This document shows, piece after piece, positions 1-9,100 of a stretch of DNA of 64,000 nt. Under the pieces are notes generated by a model that was not told the DNA's origin, did not search any database, and saw only the letters and a program-made list of their open reading frames with translations. Within the stretch, counting starts at the first letter, position 1, and every line of letters starts with the position of its first letter. The translations under genes and the position numbers were made by a program. The DNA lies in contig JASANE010020195.1 in NCBI GenBank assembly GCA_030248225.1, positions 62,001 to 126,000 on the forward strand, given 5' to 3'. This DNA comes from Trileptium ribeirensis (lineage: Eukaryota; Nematoda; Enoplea; Enoplida; Thoracostomopsidae).

Positions 1-1288
1 AGCAGACAACACATTAAATAAATTAAAATCAACCAATGACATTGTATAACTATTATTTTCATAAGACGAAGGTACATATCCATTGTCTAGAACAAAAACA
101 TCGCTAAAATGTGAATTTAAAATATCACATTTAGAATCGGTGTCTAAAATAAGTTCATTATTTGCATTTAACAACGGGCCAACTTCTTCATTCTTTAGCC
201 TTTTATGCTTAATAAATTTATAAACGTTGTTGAGATTTTTACTGGTCAAAATTTTGTTCTCTTCTCTTAGTTCAAATTCAGAAACAAGCTTATTACAATA
301 AGTAAGCTGATTTTTATAGCGAACCATATCACCATTAGTTTTACGAAAGTAATCTTTTTAAACGAAAAGCTCTTTTGATTTCAATAGGATATCGAACGCG
401 ACGACCGGCATGAATCATCACAATAGGCACATAACAAGAAATACCATCATACACAACTGACACAAATTTATCCCACATCTTATCAACAGCGTCCTGTTGA
501 GAAAGTAAACTATACCAATCTTTGGAAACAATATAGTTAGAAAACAATGCGTAGTTCATTTTGCGAAAGTTTAATTTACGAATATATACTTGGAGATTTG
601 GTTGCAGAACCAACGATTTGAAAATTAACTGAGCAATGATCGCTGGTAGAAAAAGGTTCAGAAACCGAAACATTACTGATATTAGAAGCACTAGAAGTAT
701 GCACTAAATCTAGTATATTATCTTCTCGAGTTTTTTGAGTAACTAGTTGAGTAAGTCCATTTGAGAAACAAAAATTTAGAAAATCCTTACCAACTGTATC
801 ATTTGAAGACCTGTTTGACCAATTAATTTGCGAATAATTAAAATCACCAACCAATGTGACAGGGTATGATATTTCACACAATGAACTAAGAAAATCTAAC
901 ATGACAGACTCCGAAGCAGACAAACTAGGTGGACGGTAAACGCAAATAATCCTATGTGGTTTAAGTAAATGTAAATCAACGGTAACAACCTCGAAACTAG
1001 TCGATGTTAATTTCTGGGGTACAATATTATACCTAATACTGTTTTTTATCAGTATTGCTACACCACCACCGACTCTGACTATCCTATCGCAACGCACGAC
1101 ATCATAATTGGGTTCAGAAATTAGAGTGTTAGGCACACTATCGTTTAACCAAGTTTCGGTAATGAAATATATGGACGCAGATTCATTTCTTAGGCAGTAG
1201 CGAAAATCTGGCATTTTGTTTAAAAGACTGCGAGCATTGAACAATACACATTTTAAATATGAGAACTTAGATTGAAACTTTACCCCGC
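1..1288 (-). pseudogene. LINE ORF2, endonuclease and pre-RT linker, frameshifted and partial
   Basis: The endonuclease frame runs from about 1288 to 576. Counting from the first ATG (1244), the EEP-type catalytic residues are present: NARS at 3-6, E30 in TETW, YRPPS at 103-107, GDFN at 133-136, LDL near 179 and SDH at 201-203. That ATG is internal to the domain, because homology to the family starts upstream of it, so the true start is uncertain. Near 590-600 the frame shifts into a linker (KMNYALFSNYIVSKDW) that ends at 341. At 355-359 a run of five A, where four would keep the frame, shifts it again. The third segment then stays open to base 1 and contains FIKHKRLKNEEVGPLL, the usual pre-RT region. 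Two frame breaks make this copy inactive as read. Confidence 0.85.
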
Positions 1289-2209
1289 CTATTGGTTTCC
1301 CAAGAATACATCCACATCAAATTTATAGGATGTATCCTTGGTGCCACCAGAAAGTTTACCATTCTTTTCATCACAGTTATCCAATTTAATAACAGATTCA
1401 TTGACAACTATATAACGTGTCTTTTGAGCAATTACTGATTTATTGATTTTTGCACAACGCTCACGAAGTGTCTTTAAAAAAGCAAGTTTTTCCGGAGGAA
1501 GTGACCTTCGAATATACACACCTTTCCAACAATCCATCTTTTTGAGCTGTTTCGCCTCATGCATTACAGAGTCCAAACAAAACGATGCGAAATGAACTTT
1601 AACAAGACGAGGATTTTCCTCCTCACTAGGAGGTTTTCTACCCATTCTAAATACCTCCTTCACAACAACGCACTGATCTAATTCACGGCATAGCTTTTGT
1701 ACAGTTTCCAGATCGGAACTAGATTCCGGCAACCCTATAATTACAGCGCTCTTTCGCCGCATTTCCTCCTCAGATGATGACCGTATGTGATTTATAGCCG
1801 CTGAATTTACCGTTGATACAGCACTGTTAGTGACAATTTCCGCCCAAGATTTTAACTGTTCGGGCTCGGGTGTTGCAGGAACTGTATTCGTTTGTTGCAG
1901 ATCAGCAACGGACGCACATAAATTGTTTACCTTCGAACCAAGGTCACCAACGACTTTGGACAGTTCAGTCAAAGTATCATTGTTGTCAAGAATCACAGAA
2001 GTGTCACAAACAAAGTGAATACCGGGAGTATCACATACAAATTGATACTGGGACTCAGTCCAATTTAGACATGAAGCATGAAACCAGTTAGAACATTTTT
2101 CGCATTGAACACCACACTGATTAGACTTGACATCCGAAGCACATAACAAACATTTATCTTTCTGTTCATCTGACGCAGATTGAGCGACCCTGCGCCTACC
2201 GGGCGCCAT
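1289..2209 (-). CDS. LINE ORF1 protein (PHD-like finger, coiled coil, RNA-binding region)
   Basis: This 306-residue ORF starts at an ATG at 2209 and ends in TAG at 1289-1291. Residues 20-71 form a PHD-like zinc finger: C20, C23, C36, C39, H44, C47 and C68 are in place, but the last ligand position is S71 instead of Cys. A hydrophobic heptad-like stretch around 80-105 could be a short coiled coil. Residues about 150-270 contain the conserved core of these ORF1 proteins (SAVIIGLPESSSD, VFRMGRK, VKVHFAS, GVYIRRSLPPE), an RRM-like RNA-binding fold in the family. The family role is binding of element RNA in a ribonucleoprotein particle. The ORF2 frame begins at or before this stop, so the two frames abut or overlap. 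No internal break is seen. Confidence 0.85.
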   Translation of the reverse strand: MAPGRRRVAQSASDEQKDKCLLCASDVKSNQCGVQCEKCSNWFHASCLNWTESQYQFVCDTPGIHFVCDTSVILDNNDTLTELSKVVGDLGSKVNNLCASVADLQQTNTVPATPEPEQLKSWAEIVTNSAVSTVNSAAINHIRSSSEEEMRRKSAVIIGLPESSSDLETVQKLCRELDQCVVVKEVFRMGRKPPSEEENPRLVKVHFASFCLDSVMHEAKQLKKMDCWKGVYIRRSLPPEKLAFLKTLRERCAKINKSVIAQKTRYIVVNESVIKLDNCDEKNGKLSGGTKDTSYKFDVDVFLGNQ

Positions 2210-2324
2210 GAATTTCCAATTTAATAGAGGTGAAAAAATTGTGAAAGTATTTAGCTAGCTGCGTCTTTTTTAACTAAGTAATTTTAACATCAATATTTAC
2301 TATATATAAATTTCGAAGACCAAT

Positions 2325-2396
2325 TTCCGGTTCCGGTTCCGGATCCGGTTTAAATGGACGGTTCCGGTTGCTGGTTCCGGTTCCGGTTATTCCCTG
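2325..2396. repeat. CCGGTT-rich degenerate repeat
   Basis: Runs of GGTTCCGGTTCC interrupted by short unrelated bases lie between the LINE leader and the Merlin fragment. The right part (2361-2396) reappears in the same orientation at about 32540-32586, including TTCCGGTTGC, GGTTCCGGTTAT and a following CCCTG, so it belongs to a dispersed family and is not a purely local microsatellite. A shorter piece, AATTCCGGTTATATTC, is near 35467. Confidence 0.6.
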
Positions 2397-2735
2397 CTTC
2401 TTATCCAGCAACATATACGGCCCCGCAGACGCGTCATCACGGACAGTTACCAAACTTATGTCCAAGGTCTCCGCCGCTTACCCCATTCGCAGCCATATCT
2501 TCATACAACGGTCAATCATCACAACCGCCAGTTCGTTAAACCAGACAACGTCCATGCCCACACCCAGAACATCGATGGCCTCTGGGGAACCCTTAAGAAC
2601 TTCATGAGGCGTCGACAAGGCATACCCGACACATTGTTCCACCGTACTTTGATAGAGTGTCAGTGTCGCCGCCGTTTCTCCCACAACATCCTCGGAGCTG
2701 TAGTGGGCCAAATTCGCGATCAACATCCTTTTTAA
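2397..2735 (+). pseudogene. Merlin/ISXO2-type DNA transposase, C-terminal fragment
   Basis: An open frame without its own ATG runs to TAA at 2733-2735. It reads VITDSYQTYVQGL, then TTVNHHNRQFVKP, then HTQNIDGLWGTLK and a basic tail (KNFMRRRQG). This order, TD-x-Y followed by VNH, an FV-x-P segment and TQNI-x-GLW-x-LK, is the signature of the ISXO2/IS1595-like DDE domain, which in animals is the Merlin superfamily. The middle catalytic Asp is at codon 2442. The third position, usually Glu, is Asp at codon 2574 (NIDGLW). The N-terminal half with the first catalytic Asp is missing and the frame runs into the CCGGTT-rich stretch. I see no terminal inverted repeat pair. Inactive remnant. Confidence 0.75.
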
Positions 2736-2776
2736 TGGTAAGTTGTTATAATTTACGTTGCAATATAAATGTTAGA

Positions 2777-2846
2777 CTAAGCCTAAGCCTTAGCCTTAGA
2801 CTAAACCTAAGCCTAAGCCGGGGGCTCCGCCCACCGGACCCCCCGT
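2777..2846. repeat. TTAGGC-like hexamer run followed by a GC-rich motif
   Basis: Seven hexamers in phase (variants of CTAAGC, i.e. TTAGGC on the other strand) occupy 2777-2819. They are followed by GGGGGCTCCGCCCACCGGAC (2820-2839) and a run of C. The hexamer resembles a telomere-type repeat, but the array is short and impure. The GC-rich tail looks like a transposon terminus, though no partner was found. Confidence 0.5.
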
Positions 2847-3889
2847 ACTAAGCTGTTCTCCTACTAAACCTAATCACGATATGACCAATGCCAAAAATCC
2901 ATCCATTTAAACGCATAAGAATTTCATTTAAAAATATCAGTTTTCGCTTGCATTGCCAGTATCGGGCTCCATATGTCGTTACCCTGACTACCTACGGATT
3001 CGTACCATACACCGTTCGATAGCGCATGGGATCTTCTATATCATGTCCAAACTTGAGCCAAATCGGTCCATCCAATAAAAAGTTATGGTAAAAAATGTAA
3101 AAAACCCCCAAAATCCACATTTTTTAAAAAATTCCGACCACTGAAATTAGGGCCCCTTAAGAGATAGAGCCCTGAAACCTTCTCCATTGGAAAGAGCGGG
3201 AAAAATTGCCCCCGGGAGGTTAGGGGGGAAGAATCTTAAAGCGAAGCTTTAGGAAAAAAATTGCCAGAAAAGCCTCCATATCCCCCAAAAATAAAAGAAT
3301 CTTGAATTAGCATATCGGAGGTTATACTTGATAAGGGGTGACCCTGATCTCGAAGAGATCGGTTTTGGGGGTGAGAGATGATTGGGGGTCCAGAAACTAT
3401 GGGGGCTATACCTGAAAAGATGGTGGGCCCCTTCCCCGATTTTCCCCCCAACCCAAGGAGGGCCAATTGTTCCTTGGCGCACGTTATCTAGATCAGCGTA
3501 CTTCTTTTTCTTATGTGTTGCTGCGTGACTATTCGAGTTTCTGGATACGTGTTTCCGATATAAAGTCAAACCAGCCGAAGTTAGAATTTTTATTCCAAGT
3601 TATTAAATCGCACAATTGATAATGCGGTTCGGTTCGACGTGATGCACTATGTAGGTACCTTGTCTTATGACTTCCGAGTATTTGATCACCTTCAGTATAG
3701 TTAGTTTCGCCACTGTAATATTTGAACTCTAATTATTCTCGACACTCCGTGAATGAAAAACTTGTGGCACCCTGACAACACTCGATTTCTATGGTTGATC
3801 CTTGTACCAATTATTTTCTCTCAACTCAGTTTGGAGCGCACTATTATTCTCAGTATAGATTATTTAATACTTGCGAATGGGGTATGTAT
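2847..3889. other. No gene recognised
   Basis: AT-rich to mixed sequence with runs of C and A around 3100-3260. The short open frames are not supported by any motif. Confidence 0.6.
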
Positions 3890-4330
3890 TGAGTAAATCC
3901 TCTTGTGAGGTTTGTACGAGATCGCCGGACGGTTCGGTCCGCACGTTTATTTGCATAACTCAAGCTTTGCCTTAGATTTGCGCTAGTACTTTCTTATCAG
4001 TTCCTCTTTTGAGTTTGGCACGAGATCGCCGGACGGTTCGATTTGTATGTTTATCTGAGTACCTTAACCTCTTCCTTAGAATTACGCTTATTAGTTTCCT
4101 TAGAGCTACCAGTGCCGGACGGTTCACTGATAGATCCAGAGTAATTGATATCTATTACTTTCCCTTTTGGGACGAAGGTTGGTAAGTATCTGTCGGGCGG
4201 TTCGACTCGTGCGTTTATTTGATTACCTTAACCTCTTCCTTGGATTTATGCTAATTAGTTTTCTTATGTTAACGTTCTCGCTGCCGGATGGCTCAGCTAG
4301 GCGCGCGTTATTTCGAATACGGCTATGAAT
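3890..4330. repeat. Degenerate tandem repeat with GCCGGACGGTTCG core
   Basis: The core GCCGGACGGTTCG or a close variant occurs at 3924, 4028, 4114, 4192 and 4283 (spacings 104, 86, 78 and 91). It is followed by similar text such as CGTTTATTTG and TTAACCTCTTCCTT. Unit length is irregular, so this is an old tandem array or a cluster of insertions. Confidence 0.65.
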
Positions 4331-5150
4331 TACTTTAAGCTCATGCTCGCTCAGGTTTTATTCGGGAACAATAATACAATTAAGATCAATCAGTAGAGCA
4401 ATAAGTACCTATATGTGAAGAATACACTTGCGGCTCAACGTTAATCGTTTTTAGATCCAATGCCAAAGTATGCCGGGTATGCTAATTCCAGGTATTTTTC
4501 CAATTACTCACAGTTCGTATCACCCACCACAGCAAAGACAAAACCCGATAAAACGTTAAAGTCGATAGGTATAAGATTCATAATCAAAACAAACGATTCA
4601 AAATGAACAGTAATAGATAGCTAGATAATCGTAAGTAAATCAATAACCAATTGTTGAAGCCAAACAATAACTCGTATAAGCAATTTCGGAAGATCTCCGA
4701 TTCTGACGCTTGGTAAGCCTGACAAATAACAGCTTAAAGCGTTCCAAAGCGTAGGCGACAGAATCATAAAATTATTGTCACCTTATTCCTCAGAAGCAAG
4801 AAAAACTAAATTAAGAAAAGTAAAAACAAGCTAACACTAGCCTGGTCGAGCCAAACATTACGCAAAAATGCAATTATCGCGCGTTTCTTAAAGACATTAT
4901 CAAATACTAGCTAAGAAATTTTCCTTACCGTTAACTTTAATAGCTTGTTTTGGAACTGTTTTCATCAAAAATGGAACCCACTGGTCAGCGTTTTCTTTAA
5001 TTCTAAGTAACAGAAAACGGCACCGCACAATACCACAGTAAATACAAGTAATTAGCAGTACTTTATGAAAAATACACACAATTAAAAGTACATATGAAAA
5101 CACATCTTTCTCTTGTGAAAACCTATAATATGGAAGTGTTTGCTATTAAA
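4331..5150. other. No gene recognised
   Basis: AT-rich sequence without clear repeats or coding signals. Confidence 0.6.
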
Positions 5151-5560
5151 AAATGGCCCAAGTAAACCTGAAGGGCTGCCCAAATTCTCGGGGGAATATC
5201 AAACACTCTCATTTCCCCAAATTTCCACGGGAAACAATGCCAGTTCCCAGATTCCGTATGAATATGAAACGTAGCGGTTTCCTAAATTCCCGTGGCAATT
5301 TAAAACGATTCAAATTGCCAAATTCCGCCAAAATTTATGACATTTCTTTTTCCAGGTTTCCCGAATTCCTGCGAGAACTGAAAATTTTAATTTCCCAAAA
5401 TTCTGTGGGAATTGGGAAAATTGTGTAAGTTACATTAAATTGGACAACTGTGAATTTGGGAGAGTGGGACACACGGAATTTGGGAAAACGAAAATTTGGT
5501 AAGCTCAGAATTCCCAAACTTTTAAAATTTCCGAATTTCACCTGGAAATGGCTTATGTGT
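5150..5560 (+). repeat. GGGAATTT-rich dispersed repeat, copy 1
   Basis: The block is built of many short variants of AATTCCCRYGGGAATTTGG in both polarities. Its left edge, 5155-5188 (GGCCCAAGTAAACCTGAAGG and onwards), matches the reverse complement of 23495-23528 at most positions, so it and the block at 22.8-23.6 kb are opposite-orientation members of one family. The short frames across it are by-products of the repeat. Confidence 0.6.
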
Positions 5561-5708
5561 TATAGAATATTTGCACTTTTGGCTCAGTAACACAGTCTGG
5601 TGTTGCACACGAGTGAGCTCAGACTCAGCTATCTGTCCTGTACAGTCCGGACTCATCGTATACGATGCAGCGCTGCATTAGGTACAATGTTAAGCTTGGC
5701 CTTCTTTC

Positions 5709-6108
5709 AAATTTTGAATATTCAGGTTGGATAGCAGCCAAAATTTGAATTTTCGGCGCTACACAGCTGCTAACATTTGAAGTGCCCGAGCTAGACAGCT
5801 TCCGAGATTTGAATTTTCTGTGCTGGACAGCTGCCTAAATTTGAATTTACCGCGTTGGAAGGCTGCCAAAAATTGAGTTGTCCGCGCTAGACAGGTGCAA
5901 AATTTTGAATCGTGTACGCTGGACAGGTGCCTAAATTTGAATTTACCGCGTTGGAAGGCTGCCAAAATTTGAATTGTCCGCGCTAGACAGGTGCTAAAAT
6001 TTGAATTGTGTACGTTGGACATCTGCCAAATTTTTGAATTGTCCTCGCTGGACAGCCGCCAAATTTGGTATTTGAACTTCATGCGCTGGTTGCTGCCAAA
6101 ATTTGAGG
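5709..6108. repeat. 32-bp minisatellite with 96-bp higher-order unit
   Basis: The motif AAATTTGA or a close variant recurs at 5709, 5741, 5773, 5805, 5837, 5869, 5901, 5933, 5965, 5997, 6029 and 6061, exactly every 32 bases, with one further unit near 6099 after a 6-bp insertion. The rest of the unit resembles TTGTCCGCGCTGGACAGCTG. Units are more alike three apart: 5836-5931 and 5932-6027 are near-identical 96-bp trimers, which marks a higher-order repeat. Because 96 is divisible by three, a minus-strand frame of 145 codons stays open through it (5759-6196). That frame has no recognisable domain and I treat it as a repeat by-product. Confidence 0.9.
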
Positions 6109-9100
6109 TACCACAACCAAAAAAAACAATGACATGATATGGTTCAAAAGTGTGAACTCGCGATTCGCAGGACCGACACGGGCGTCCATCTAGCATCTTT
6201 TGTAACAGGACAGTTCCGGCACGTTACGTGATTTTTACGATCTTTGGAATATTAAATTGCTTAGGAATAGCAAGGAACCTCCGTATTTTGCTGTCTGCTC
6301 ATATTTCATATCATAATAGGCCGTAATTTTTACGTCTGAGTGTTACGCAAAGCGGTCTGGGTCGCATAGCGAGAAATTAGGGTACTCCAACTGAATTGGG
6401 AGGCGCTATGAAAGTTGGAAATTGAGCCCCTTTACCGATAAAAAGGGGAATCACTCAGAGCTCAACCGGTCGTCACTAAACACTAGGGTTTTACGGTCCG
6501 GGAATAGGAGGCCCCTAGCTGCTCAACTGCCCAACTAACAATTTTGTAGAGATAGAAACTGACAATATCAAGCCTACCTGGTTTGGGCTTTATACTAAGC
6601 AATGGTCATGGGAAACAAAAAGCTGCAGTGAGCCGAAAGTAAGAATGCTGTAGATTCCGAGTTTGCAGAAGACGACGGATATCGGGTTAATTTAACGGCC
6701 CGTAACCGTCTCGCGTACCATGATCCGGGAAACAGCCGGAACATGTCGACAGAGCATTTTGAGGACTATTGCTGAAGATCAAACCGCCCCGGATAATACC
6801 AGAACCTTGCTCTTAAATTGCAACGATAACAGCTACTTACGCTAAGTTGGGTTGTCGTGACAGAAACCGGACCATTACTTTTTCTATACTTATACAATAC
6901 CATATATGTATGTATGTACATGTATCCATTAGATCACTGCGTATGAATACCAGGCCTCTGTGCCTTCCCTTACCGCCTTAAACGTTTCTTCTTTCCGTGA
7001 GCAAATCTCAGGTAAACAGGCCTTTTCGTCCTATTATTCCGCTGTAACATGCCTTGATAAGACTCCCTCACCCCTGCATTTCTGTTGTCGCACCCCATTT
7101 CCAAACCGGTGCATGCGACCCCTGCTCATCTGACCTAGACAAATCCAACGACGTGCGCCGGACTTTTGCCCGATTCTCCGCTGACCCACCGTCGTCACTC
7201 AAAGGTGCCCCAGTTTCTGCCGCCAACCACTAGTGGGCGCCAACAATCCGAAATTTTTCCCTTAATTCCAACACGGGCGAACTGCTTTTTTTCGTCTCGT
7301 CGAGACATCTCCAAAAATACCCGGCAGGTCACCGCCAGTCACCCCGTTAACTCGGGACGGCCGACGACGGCGCCCCTACCATCATTGCCACTCTCTCTAG
7401 TCGTGTTGATTTTAGCACCCCTTTTACCCCTCCTGCCTTTCGGATCGAATTCAATCGCCATTCAATGGCGAGCTTAACGATGCCCGGTGGGCGTTTCTCT
7501 GCTCCACGGTTAAAACCAGAGAGCCCCAAAACCCTACGTACTTATATATGTCGGAACCCTAATATGGGTCCCAACCCGATATTACGTCCACCCCCTCGTG
7601 TTTGGTATCACTCGGCCCCATTTTTCGTCCTGGGACCGACTCTCACCTTAGCCCCTGGAAAGGACTCCCCTTGTCCCGCTCCCCTCCCGCGCCCTTGCTC
7701 TGCTTCTTCGTGACCTCGTTGTCCTTTCGTTTTCTCTCCTTCGCTCTCTCTAACCGACTTCCTCGCTCGGTTGCTTTTGTTGTTGTTGTTGTTGTCATGT
7801 TGTGTGTGTTTCTGCTATGCACTCGAGCGACCTTCCTGTCGCTCGGGTCGTCGTTGTGTCTTGTGTGTGTTTATGTGTATGTATGTGTGTATATGTAAGT
7901 ATGGATATATATATGAATGTGAGGACATGACGCGAATCGGACGGATGAGGACAAAACGTACAAATTTCGCTTAAATTTGTAAGTTTTACGGACGGACTGG
8001 ACATGGACGGTTTGGAAGGAAAGTGTGTGTGTTTAGGACCCTCCCATGGATTCCCGAGACCTCAGAACAGGGCCCTTGACCCGTCAGGAGTCCGTTGGAG
8101 AATGCCCTACCTCCAGCCCTGAGATGGGCACATTCCCGTCATCGGTTCCCCCTGAGAGGTGTGAAATCCAGCGTGATAAATTGGAAAATCGTGAAAGAAC
8201 GTGGTTTTTCTTGACGTTCTGAGGTGTCCTCATGAAAAGGGTCATCTTCCACGTCGCGATTAGCTTAATTAGGTGGGCGGCATATCGAAACCACAAAGAT
8301 CACGCTTGTAGTTGCCGATTCAAGGTAGGATGAGAAGATCGAACAATCCAAAAGATTGGGCAGATTGTCACGTTGATTTGAATTGAAGCAGGAAATTACG
8401 TGACCCGAAAGTCGTTGCTGGTCGTCCAATTGAGCGGGGACCGGATGTCGTTCAAACATTGTGGGCGTTGGATCCGATTTCAAAGCACATCCAGCGGTAA
8501 TTGCAGGAAATTAAGGCTTCAGAGCTCATGTTTCATAGGAAAATATGGGCTGAAATCGCAGATGGCTGACCTACTACTCGGAGGGTTCAAATTTGATGTC
8601 AGCAATTTCGATTCAAGCCGACTCTCCCTACGGACGACGATGGCTTACGGTAGCTGTCAGTTTCGTTTTCCGGAAGTATCCCCAATTAGACGCCGAGGGA
8701 AATCCCGAAAAAGGGGGCGGTCGACGACTAACAGCGATTGGATGGCGACAAAATAGCCATCCCATGACATTGGCGAAAATTTTGAGGTTACGACAAACGA
8801 GTCGACTCTTGGAATCAGTTTGACTTCGGAAGCGCGGAGTTCGGTCGACTTTACTGACCGGCTCCGTCGCAGGGCTTCTACGTGTGTTTTATCTTTGACT
8901 TTTGCTGTCTCTCGTGCTTCTTTGTTTGTGCGTTTGGAATGGATTCAATGATCGCAGCACCCGCGCAGGAAATTACTGACTCGCGAAGGGGCTAGCCCTT
9001 GCTTCCCCGGATCGAAGTTCGTAAGTGAGAATGACCCGAGTTACCTGGATTATGGGGGTTTATTTTCCCCAAATGTCACAGTAACAGACCATTAATATGA

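Larger units (their letters stand above)
1..2270 (-). mobile_element. CR1/L2-group LINE, 5' half, running off the left edge
   Basis: A non-LTR retrotransposon lies on the minus strand with its 5' end near 2.26 kb. The order is a short 5' leader, ORF1 with a zinc finger and RNA-binding region, then ORF2 with an apurinic-type endonuclease and the linker that precedes the reverse transcriptase. The reverse transcriptase itself lies beyond base 1. A PHD-like finger in ORF1 together with an endonuclease-bearing ORF2 is typical of the CR1/L2 group. The exact 5' boundary is not visible; it is placed just before the CCGGTT-rich stretch. ORF1 is open throughout, but ORF2 carries two frame breaks, so this copy is probably dead yet fairly young. 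Confidence 0.85.

Noticed and set aside
2274..2726. Other frames overlapping the Merlin fragment (both strands)
   Set aside because: They are shadows; only the frame ending at 2735 carries the ordered transposase motifs.
5759..6196. 145-codon minus-strand frame with 32-residue repeats
   Set aside because: Explained by the 32/96-bp minisatellite; no domain outside the repeat.
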